DNA of 9,034 nucleotides from assembly GCA_003697065.1 (NCBI GenBank), contig RFFY01000199.1, positions 1 to 9,034 of the forward strand. The letters are read 5' to 3'. This DNA is from Actinomyces sp. GTDB taxonomy: Bacteria; Actinomycetota; Acidimicrobiia; Acidimicrobiales; Aldehydirespiratoraceae. The first letter of the stretch is position 1, and every line of letters starts with the position of its first letter. The translations under genes were made by a program, and so were the position numbers. Positions 1 through 7,053 of this stretch are shown one piece after another. Under the pieces are notes generated by a model that made no database searches, had not been told where the DNA came from, and was given only the letters and a program-made list of their open reading frames with translations.

Positions 1-260
1 ACGACGACGAGCCCGGTGAGGATGTCGCGAGGGCGGGGATGGGCGGGTCGCACCAGGCGACGCCGCCCCGCCAGGCCCACGGCCACGGCGAGCGCCGACA
101 CGAGGGCCAGCACGGCGGCGTCGCCCGGAGCGTCGACGGCTCCCGCCACCCCGCACCCCAGCCCGACGACCCCGCTGAGACCCAGGGCGTCGGTGACGGC
201 GAGTCCGGCCCAGTGCGAGCGCGGGGCCCGGTGCCGGAAGCTGATCCCGCTCGACGACAC
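1..260 (-). CDS. Probable TrkH-family potassium uptake membrane subunit, N-terminal fragment
   Basis: Partial gene: 86 codons are visible from a GTG start at 258-260, and it runs off the left edge with no stop. The visible protein has a short basic N-terminus (RHRAPRSHW), a hydrophobic segment at about residues 17-42, a second at about 48-65, then a basic loop (GRRRLVRPAHPRPRD) and the start of another hydrophobic stretch. That layout fits the start of a TrkH/KtrB-type potassium translocating subunit. The better-known filter motifs lie outside the window, so the call rests mainly on position: it starts 11 bp after the trkA stop on the same strand, and TrkA is the cytoplasmic partner of TrkH. 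A GAGG (270-273) overlapping the trkA stop lies 9 nt before the GTG and is a plausible ribosome binding site. It could be another membrane protein. Confidence 0.6.
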   Translation of the reverse strand, partial: MSSSGISFRHRAPRSHWAGLAVTDALGLSGVVGLGCGVAGAVDAPGDAAVLALVSALAVAVGLAGRRRLVRPAHPRPRDILTGLVV

Positions 261-271
261 GGGTGCCGGCC

Positions 272-1621
272 TCAGGCGGCCTCGAAGAGGCGCCGCACCT
301 CGTGGACCGAGCCGGGCATGGCGAACACGACGACGTGGTCGCGGCCCCGCAGGGTGGAGCGGCCCCGGGCGATGTTGGCCTTGCCCTCGCGCACGATGGC
401 GCCGATGAGCACGTCCTTGGGCAGGCCGAGGTCCTGGACGCGGGCCCCGTCGGCGGCGCTGTCCTTGGCGACCTCGAGCTCGAGCACCTCGGCTTCGCCC
501 TGCAGGAAGGTGGCGACCGCCGCCACGTCACCACGGACGTAGCGCAGCACGCCGTTGGCGGTGGCGGTGCGGGGCGACAGGGCCACGTCGATGCCGGCGT
601 CGCCGAGGAGGCGGAGCAGTTCGAGGCGGTGGACGACGGCGATGGTCTCGCGGGCCCCGCCGGACTTGGCGAACAGGCAGGCCAGGATGTTGGCGTCGTC
701 CTCGCCGGTGAGCGCCACCACGACGTCGAAGTCGCCGATGCCGACCTCCTCGAGGACGGCGGCGTCGGTGATCTCGCCCACCTCGATGCGGGCGTCGGGC
801 AGGCACTCGGCGAGTTCGCGGGCCCGGTCGGGGTCGCGTTCGACGATCTCGACGTCGACGCCGCGCTCGCAGAGGCGGCGGGCCAGGATCTGGGCGGTCC
901 GGCCGCCGCCGAGCAGCATCACCCGGTCCGGCATCACCCGGCCCAGACCGAGGAGGTCGACGATGAGGCGCCGGGCCCGCCGCTTGCACACGATGCGCAG
1001 CAGGTCGTCGGCCTCGAGGCGCTGGTTGCCCCGGGGGATGATCGTCTCGTCACCACGGGTGACGGCACCCACGAGGAAGTCCCAGTCGGGCTCGTACTCG
1101 GCGGCGATCTCCGACAGGGTGCGTCCCACGAGGGGGGCGTCGGGAGCGAGGCGGGCCCCGACCACGATCACCTCGCCCCGCCCCATGACCGCGATCTCGC
1201 TGGCACCGGGATACTCGAGGAGCTCGAGCACCTCCTCGGCGGTCTCCTCGTCGGGATCGATCACGAGGTCGGCACCCGAGACCCGTCTCAGCTCCTCGGC
1301 CTCGGGGCTGCGCAGCTCGGGCGCCTCGATCCGCACGATCGAGGTCTCGACGCCCCGCGACTTGGCGAGCAGGGAGGCGAGGAGGTTGACCTCGTCGATG
1401 CTGGTGACGGCCAGGAAGAGGTCGGCTTTTTGGATCCCGGCGGCGTCGAGGGAGGGCGGATGGGTACCGCTGCCGTGGACGGTCAACAGGTCGATGCGGG
1501 ACTCGAGGGCCCGGAGCCGGTCGGCGTCGATGTCGATGACGGCGACGTCGTGGCCCTCACGCGCCAGTCGTTCGGCCACGTACGACCCGACCTCGCCGGC
1601 TCCGACGACGACGATGTGCAC
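272..1621 (-). CDS. trkA: Trk system potassium uptake regulatory subunit TrkA
   Basis: A 449-residue cytoplasmic, nucleotide-binding gating subunit of a Trk potassium channel/transporter. It has the usual full-length TrkA layout of two RCK halves. The first Rossmann fold begins at residue 1 with VVVGAGEVGSYVAERL (GxGxxG at 7-12) and has an acidic residue after the second strand (AVIDIDADRL, 27-36). A TrkA_C domain follows at about 140-215. The second Rossmann fold starts at about 233 (VMLLGGGRTAQILARRL) with an acidic end to its second strand (VEIVERDPDRA, 257-267), and a second TrkA_C domain covers about 375-445. The second glycine motif is GGGRTA, so its last glycine is Ala. The start is GTG; an in-frame TAG four codons upstream rules out a longer protein. 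No good ribosome binding site is visible. It lies 71 bp after the cyclo-ligase stop, and that gap holds a small 6-bp hairpin (1672-1688) without a T tract. It probably shares a transcript with its neighbours. Confidence 0.93.
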   Translation of the reverse strand: MHIVVVGAGEVGSYVAERLAREGHDVAVIDIDADRLRALESRIDLLTVHGSGTHPPSLDAAGIQKADLFLAVTSIDEVNLLASLLAKSRGVETSIVRIEAPELRSPEAEELRRVSGADLVIDPDEETAEEVLELLEYPGASEIAVMGRGEVIVVGARLAPDAPLVGRTLSEIAAEYEPDWDFLVGAVTRGDETIIPRGNQRLEADDLLRIVCKRRARRLIVDLLGLGRVMPDRVMLLGGGRTAQILARRLCERGVDVEIVERDPDRARELAECLPDARIEVGEITDAAVLEEVGIGDFDVVVALTGEDDANILACLFAKSGGARETIAVVHRLELLRLLGDAGIDVALSPRTATANGVLRYVRGDVAAVATFLQGEAEVLELEVAKDSAADGARVQDLGLPKDVLIGAIVREGKANIARGRSTLRGRDHVVVFAMPGSVHEVRRLFEAA

Positions 1622-1692
1622 CGTCTTGTTCTAGCGCCGTCGGGGCGGGTCGCGACGGATCGAGCGCCAGACCCGTCACCGGGACGGGGTGC

Positions 1693-2322
1693 TCAACGCT
1701 GCCGGGATCCCGCACCGGGGGTGATCTCGACGACCTCCTCGTCGGTGACGACGGCGTCGAGGGGCACGTCCCAGGGCTCGGGCGTCAAAGCGGCCACCTC
1801 CTGGAAGGCGTGGGCGACCCCGATGAGCCAGGGCCGCCGGCCCGGCTCGAGGGAGCGCACGGGGGCGAGGGCCGCGTCGTAGTACCCGGCGCCCTGCCCG
1901 AGTCGGTTCCCCCGCCGGTCGAAGGCGACGAGGGGTACCAGGACGACGTCGTGGTCGGCGACGTCGACCACCCGACCGCCGACCGGCTCGGGGATGCCGA
2001 AGCTGCCGGGGCGCTCCTCGTCGGCGCTGGCGGCGACGACGAACTCGAGCCCGCCCTCGACGACCCGGGGCACGGTGACGACCGTTCCGGCGTCGGCGGC
2101 CAGGTGCAGGACGCCCTCGATGTCGACCTCGCCCCGTACGGCGTGGTAGCCGGCGAGAACCCGCGCCTCGCGCACGACGGCCAGACGCACCAGGCGGGCC
2201 AGCACGGCCATGGAGGCAGCGGCCAGATCATCCTCGCCGAGCTCGGCGCGGCGGCGCCGCAGGGTCCGGCGCAGGGTGTCACGCCCGTCGAAGGGCGGGA
2301 TCGGGGACTCGGCGGGGCCCAT
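1693..2322 (-). CDS. 5-formyltetrahydrofolate cyclo-ligase (5,10-methenyltetrahydrofolate synthetase)
   Basis: A 209-residue enzyme of normal family length. The family converts 5-formyltetrahydrofolate to 5,10-methenyltetrahydrofolate using ATP in the cytoplasm, returning this folate form to one-carbon metabolism. Visible hallmarks are an Arg-rich N-terminal helix (RRTLRRRRAEL, about 18-28), the folate-side GEVDIEGVL (64-72), the Gly-rich active-site motif AFDRRGNRLGQGAGYYD (133-149), then GVAHAFQEV (168-176) and AVVTDEEV (190-197). The usual LGYGGGYYDR is LGQGAGYYDA here, a mild variation. The start chosen is ATG at 2320-2322; a GTG one codon upstream is possible, and an in-frame TAG three codons before that GTG (2332-2334) bars anything longer. 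A TAGCGT element placed so that transcription could begin at the ATG, with no ribosome binding site, favours a leaderless start. It is first in a run with trkA and probable trkH, and divergent from hppA. Confidence 0.93.
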   Translation of the reverse strand: MGPAESPIPPFDGRDTLRRTLRRRRAELGEDDLAAASMAVLARLVRLAVVREARVLAGYHAVRGEVDIEGVLHLAADAGTVVTVPRVVEGGLEFVVAASADEERPGSFGIPEPVGGRVVDVADHDVVLVPLVAFDRRGNRLGQGAGYYDAALAPVRSLEPGRRPWLIGVAHAFQEVAALTPEPWDVPLDAVVTDEEVVEITPGAGSRQR

Positions 2323-2328
2323 CACGCC

Positions 2329-2334
2329 ACGCTA
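2329..2334 (-). promoter_or_regulatory. Candidate -10 element for a leaderless cyclo-ligase transcript
   Basis: On the minus strand TAGCGT matches the actinobacterial TAnnnT -10 pattern and ends 6 nt before the A of the ATG at 2322, so transcription could start at the start codon itself. No Shine-Dalgarno sequence precedes that ATG. There is no convincing -35 box 16-18 bp upstream. Leaderless mRNAs are common in actinobacteria; the use here is inference. Confidence 0.4.
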
Positions 2335-2406
2335 GCCACCCCGGTCGTCGACCCGGCACCCCACGGGCTTCGCGTCGGCACCCGATCCCCCTCCGCGCCC
2401 GTCACC

Positions 2407-2420
2407 GGGCCCGCGGGCCC
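2407..2420. promoter_or_regulatory. 14-bp perfect palindrome in the divergent control region
   Basis: GGGCCCGCGGGCCC is its own reverse complement. It sits between the divergent cyclo-ligase and hppA genes, just 3 bp upstream of the candidate hppA -35 box. It could be an operator or only a product of high GC; no known regulator site was recognised. Confidence 0.3.
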
Positions 2421-2423
2421 ATG

Positions 2424-2453
2424 TTGGTCGCCACCGGCCCCGCTGACTAGCCT
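2424..2453 (+). promoter_or_regulatory. Candidate hppA promoter
   Basis: TTGGTC (2424-2429) and TAGCCT (2448-2453), separated by 18 bp, match the loose actinobacterial TTGnnn / TAnnnT pattern. Transcription would begin near 2460 and leave an mRNA leader of roughly 105 nt, which is GC-rich and able to form local hairpins. No known riboswitch was recognised in the leader. Such loose matches arise often by chance. Confidence 0.33.
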
Positions 2454-2556
2454 TCCGCCGGTTCGTGTCCGACCGGCCGCAGCCGCGCGCGCCGCGGCGG
2501 CCGCGCACACAACGCCGGGCGGTTCCCGCCGCACCGGTTCGCACCGAAGCGAGCAC

Positions 2557-2561
2557 AGGAG
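2557..2561 (+). promoter_or_regulatory. Ribosome binding site that sets the hppA start
   Basis: AGGAG lies 5 nt before the GTG at 2567. It decides the start: the reading frame stays open upstream to a GTG at 2465, but that 34-residue extension is Arg/Pro-rich and unlike the family. Confidence 0.8.
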
Positions 2562-2566
2562 TCAAC

Positions 2567-4678
<2,112 letters not shown>

Positions 4679-4717
4679 CGCGGACCCGGCGACCCGACGA
4701 GAACAGAGAAAGAACAA

Positions 4718-4751
4718 GGCGGGCGGCTCCCGGAATCGGGGGCCGCCCGCC
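4718..4751. terminator. Probable bidirectional intrinsic terminator
   Basis: Arms 4718-4732 and 4737-4751 pair over 15 bp (one G-T pair) around a GAAT loop. On the minus strand the hairpin is followed by a T-rich run (TTGTTCTTTCTCTGTTC), giving a proper terminator shape for the envelope operon ending at 4917. On the plus strand the hairpin lies 40 bp after the hppA stop and is followed only by GGTCTCTCG, so it would be weaker there. The rest of the convergent gap (4752-4916) holds no gene I can support. Confidence 0.8.
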
Positions 4752-4800
4752 GGTCTCTCGTCCGAGCCATCAGACAGGAGACACCTCTACTATCGCACCT

Positions 4801-4923
4801 CGGCGTGACGATGTGAGGCCGGGAGGCGACATTTCCTCCGATTTTCGGCTGAATCGACCACTCTTCGTCACCCGATCGACCGCTGTTGGCAACATCACGG
4901 CCGCGGCGTGACGCTGTCAGGTC
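4801..4923. repeat. Pair of 20-bp imperfect direct repeats
   Basis: Copies at 4801-4820 and 4904-4923 share 17 of 20 bases around a common CGGCGTGACG core, 103 bp apart. The second copy overlaps the stop codon of the coiled-coil gene. It may be a small duplication of the gene's 3' end; no function is evident. Confidence 0.45.
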
Positions 4924-6140
4924 TCGGCGTGGCGACGGGCCCAGCTCTCGACCGCGCGGCGTACGGCTTCGGCCACCGTGTCGGCCAGCTCACTGTCACC
5001 GGCGGCACCGGTGTCGGCGGGAGCGGTTTCCCGGCCGCTTGGTTCCTCGCCGGGAGCACCGGTGTCGGTGCCGGTGCTCTGCGCCTCTCCGCCCTCGTCG
5101 GCACCCGTGTCGCGCAGGTCGATGACGGCCTCGGGCTCCTCGGTGTCGGGCCCGCCGCTCCCGACGGCGCTCGTGGCGGTTTCGCCGCCGCCGGTGCCGA
5201 GGGTGGCGGTGGCATCGGCCAGGAGAGCCTTGACGCGGGCCCGGGTGTCGGCCTCGAGACGCTCGAGATCGGCCAGGCGGGTGCTGGCGGTCTCGAGCGC
5301 CTCGTGCACGATGCGGGTCGCCTCCTCGTTGGCGTCGGCCACCAGGGTCTCGGCTTCCTTGTGGAGCTCCTCGGCCCGCTCGCGCGCCTCGCGCTCGATC
5401 TCCTCGGCCCGCTCGACGGCCTCGCGCTCGAGCCGGGCCAGCTTCTCGGCGGCCTCGCGCTCGAGCTCCTGGGCCCGCTGGCTCACCTCGCGCCGGCGGG
5501 CGGCCAGCTCGGCCTCGACGGCTTCGAGACGGGCAGCGGCGGTGGCGTCGGCCTCACCGGTGACCCGGGCGGCGTACTCGTCGGCCTCGGCGCGGAGTTG
5601 GGCGGCGCGCTCCTCGGCGTCGGTGAGGAGCTGTTCGGCGGCCGCCATGGCGTCACCGAGCACCGCCGAGGTCTGTTCGCGCAGGGCCCTGACCTCGGCC
5701 AGCTGGGCCTCGGCCGCCTCCAGGCGCGAGCGGGCGGTGGCGTCGAGTTCGTCGAGCTCGGCCCGTCGCCGTTCGAGTTCCGCCCGGGCGGCGTCGAGCT
5801 CGCGCTGGCGCTCCCTCAGCTCGGCGGTGAGAGCGTCGGCCTCCTGTTCGGCCTCGCGGGTGGTGAGCACGGCCGCCGTCTCGGCCCGGCTGCGCAGCTC
5901 GGCGATCTGGGTGCGGACCTGGGTCAGCAGGGAGGGCAGGGCGGCGTCGATGCGTTCCCAGGCATCGATGGCCCGCGTGGCCGCCGCCGCCGGGGAGGGC
6001 GTGGCCTCGGCCCCGGTCCGGTCCTCGCCGGCCGCGCCGGACGCGTCGGTGGTCGAGGCGTCGCCGCCCGGCTCGGCGGAGCCGTTGTCGGGTTCGGGAT
6101 CGGGCCCGGTGTCGTCGCGGTGCGACGCGTCGTCGCTCAC
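4917..6140 (-). CDS. Long coiled-coil protein of unknown function, somewhat DivIVA-like
   Basis: I do not recognise a named family. The 407-residue protein has no signal peptide or membrane segment and should be cytoplasmic. Its layout is an acidic, disordered N-terminus (1-53), a near-continuous charged alpha-helical coiled coil (about 75-312), an acidic Gly/Thr/Pro-rich linker (about 313-383), and a short C-terminal amphipathic helix (ELADTVAEAVRRAVESWARR, 384-403). The stretch AEQLLTDAEERAAQLRAEAD (168-187) resembles the Ala/Glu helices of DivIVA-type proteins, but no DivIVA N-terminal membrane-binding domain is seen. Residues 223-266 form four 11-residue repeats. The GTG start is chosen because GGAGG lies 7 nt upstream; the frame is open further (to 6266), but that region is poor coding sequence. 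The GTG overlaps the stop of the preceding membrane protein gene (GTGA), implying coupled translation. It is the last gene before the terminator. Confidence 0.82.
   Translation of the reverse strand: MSDDASHRDDTGPDPEPDNGSAEPGGDASTTDASGAAGEDRTGAEATPSPAAAATRAIDAWERIDAALPSLLTQVRTQIAELRSRAETAAVLTTREAEQEADALTAELRERQRELDAARAELERRRAELDELDATARSRLEAAEAQLAEVRALREQTSAVLGDAMAAAEQLLTDAEERAAQLRAEADEYAARVTGEADATAAARLEAVEAELAARRREVSQRAQELEREAAEKLARLEREAVERAEEIEREARERAEELHKEAETLVADANEEATRIVHEALETASTRLADLERLEADTRARVKALLADATATLGTGGGETATSAVGSGGPDTEEPEAVIDLRDTGADEGGEAQSTGTDTGAPGEEPSGRETAPADTGAAGDSELADTVAEAVRRAVESWARRHAET
5343..5474 (-). repeat. Four tandem 11-residue (33-bp) repeats in the coiled coil
   Basis: Residues 223-266 read AQELEREAAEK, LARLEREAVER, AEEIEREARER, AEELHKEAETL. 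The 11-residue step is exact, and weaker units continue to about residue 299. Hendecad repeats give straight or right-handed coiled coils, as in the ATP synthase b-subunit stalk; any functional parallel is inference. Confidence 0.75.
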
Positions 6141-6913
6141 GCCTGTTCCTCCTCGTCGCCCGCGTGGTCGTGGTGTCGCCGCCCCGGACCCCACGGTCGG
6201 ACCCCACGTCGTGCTCGCTGACGCTTGTCGTGCGGATCTTGACGCGTGGTGTGTTCGGAATCCCACGCGCCGTGAAGCATAGAGCCCGCACCCCGGCGCG
6301 GTCCAGAGGTGAGAAGCTGGAGGGCCCCGCCCACGGCGACCAGGGTGACGGCGACCAGGGCCAGGACCCAGGTCAGGGGTCCGACGCCGGTGTAGGAGAG
6401 CTCGCCGTCGTCGCCGTCGCCCCCACCCGGGGCGGTGATGCTGGTGCCGGCGACCGTCGGCGTGGTGGTCGTCTGGTTCGGGGTGGTCGACGAGGGGGAG
6501 ATGGTCGTGGTCGGCTCGCGCTCGACCTCGAGCACGAGCTCGATGCGGCCGGTGCTGACGACGCCGCTCGGCGGATCGCGGGGCGGCGACTGGGTCCGGA
6601 TGGGCACCCCCGGATCGATCTCGTCACCACTGTCCCCGTCGTCACCGTCGTCGTCGCTGCTCGCCGGCTCGAGGCGGGTCACCCGGACGGGGGGCGCGAC
6701 CTCGAGGGAGGCGGGACGGGCCCGTGGGACCAGGTCGGGGGTCGACACCGCCCGCTCGTGGGTGACGCCGCGGGTCTGGACGATCACGGGCCGGTCGAAG
6801 GTGGGAACCTCCTGCCGGGCCCTGGCGATGAGCCCGGGCAGGAGCCCGACCGCGGTGAGCCAACAGCCCACGAGCAGCCAGCGCAGGCCGGCTCGCAGGA
6901 GGCGACCCACCAC
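6137..6913 (-). CDS. Small membrane protein with acidic, Thr-rich exterior and LSYTG motif; unknown function
   Basis: No known family recognised; 258 residues. A basic N-terminus (Arg 4, 7, 11) leads into a hydrophobic segment at about 12-30, either a signal peptide or an anchor. Then come a polar region, an acidic run (SSDDDGDDGDSGDE, 85-98), a Thr/Pro linker (135-160), an acidic Gly-rich patch (GGGDGDDGE), LSYTG at 172-176 and a second hydrophobic helix at about 178-201. A 57-residue basic, His/Arg-rich tail follows, so the protein may span the membrane twice with its middle outside. The GTG at 6911-6913 is chosen because GGGAG lies 8 nt upstream and the previous gene stops 23 bp before it; a second GTG follows directly. 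Its stop overlaps the coiled-coil gene's GTG start. In the tail 17 of 51 codons end in A or T, against 3 of the 32 codons from LSYTG through the second helix. Confidence 0.78.
   Translation of the reverse strand: MVGRLLRAGLRWLLVGCWLTAVGLLPGLIARARQEVPTFDRPVIVQTRGVTHERAVSTPDLVPRARPASLEVAPPVRVTRLEPASSDDDGDDGDSGDEIDPGVPIRTQSPPRDPPSGVVSTGRIELVLEVEREPTTTISPSSTTPNQTTTTPTVAGTSITAPGGGDGDDGELSYTGVGPLTWVLALVAVTLVAVGGALQLLTSGPRRGAGSMLHGAWDSEHTTRQDPHDKRQRARRGVRPWGPGRRHHDHAGDEEEQA
6148..6152 (-). promoter_or_regulatory. Ribosome binding site that sets the coiled-coil gene start
   Basis: GGAGG on the minus strand lies 7 nt before the GTG at 6140, inside the last codons of the upstream gene. It fixes the start 42 codons downstream of the longest open frame. 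Confidence 0.8.
6276..6281 (-). promoter_or_regulatory. Weak candidate -10 element inside the membrane protein's tail
   Basis: TATGCT on the minus strand fits TAnnnT and lies about 135 bp before the coiled-coil gene's GTG, in the stretch with relaxed codon use. No clear -35 box is seen (only CTGGAC at 19 bp spacing). It could give the coiled-coil gene its own transcript. Confidence 0.2.
6311..6400 (-). other. LSYTG motif plus membrane helix, sorting-signal-like
   Basis: LSYTG (6386-6400) is followed at once by a hydrophobic helix of about 24 residues and then GPRR. This has the order of a cell-wall sorting signal but departs from the LAxTG that class E sortases are known to cut, and a long tail follows. 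Whether it is processed is uncertain. Confidence 0.4.
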
Positions 6914-6921
6914 GGTGCGGG

Positions 6922-6926
6922 CTCCC
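6922..6926 (-). promoter_or_regulatory. Ribosome binding site of the small membrane protein gene
   Basis: GGGAG on the minus strand lies 8 nt before the GTG at 6913, in the 23-bp gap after the surface protein stop. It supports this start over an earlier one at 7024, which would overlap the upstream gene by 88 bp. Confidence 0.65.
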
Positions 6927-6936
6927 GGTCCGGATC

Positions 6937-7053
6937 TCAGGCCCGGCGGCGCCGCACGGGACGGGTGGCGCTCCAGGCGATGTAGCCGAGGTCCAGCAGG
7001 ACGATGGCCAACACGAAGCGCCACAGCATGCCGCTGGGCCCGGTGAAGGCCAG
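6937..7053 (-). other. C-terminal LAFTG sorting signal, probable class E sortase substrate
   Basis: LAFTG (7039-7053), then about 21 hydrophobic residues, then RPVRRRRA at the end of the protein. This is the classic three-part cell-wall sorting signal with the LAxTG variant. No sortase gene lies in this window, so the enzyme would be encoded elsewhere. Confidence 0.7.

Noticed and set aside
1672..1688. Hairpin just after the cyclo-ligase stop as a terminator
   Set aside because: The stem is only 6 bp with no T-rich run, and trkA follows closely; read-through is more likely.
263..1882. Long plus-strand open frame opposite trkA and part of the cyclo-ligase gene
   Set aside because: It is the antisense of clear conserved genes; its Asp/Gly/Val/His-rich product is typical of reverse-strand GC-rich frames.
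2465..2566. A longer hppA start at GTG 2465, adding 34 residues
   Set aside because: The added stretch is Arg/Pro-rich and not hydrophobic as family N-termini are, and a well-spaced AGGAG precedes the GTG at 2567.
4770..4832. A 20-codon minus-strand frame with GGAGG before its ATG
   Set aside because: The GGAGG is only 2 nt from the ATG, too close for normal initiation, and the peptide has no recognisable feature.
4908..6282. Long plus-strand frames opposite the coiled-coil gene, with Leu/Gly or Ser/Arg repeats
   Set aside because: They mirror the repetitive coiled-coil codons and lack a good ribosome binding site.
6857..6877. Lipobox-like LVGC near the N-terminus of the small membrane protein
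   Set aside because: The hydrophobic stretch continues well past the Cys, so cleavage there would leave a hydrophobic mature end; a signal peptide or anchor fits better.
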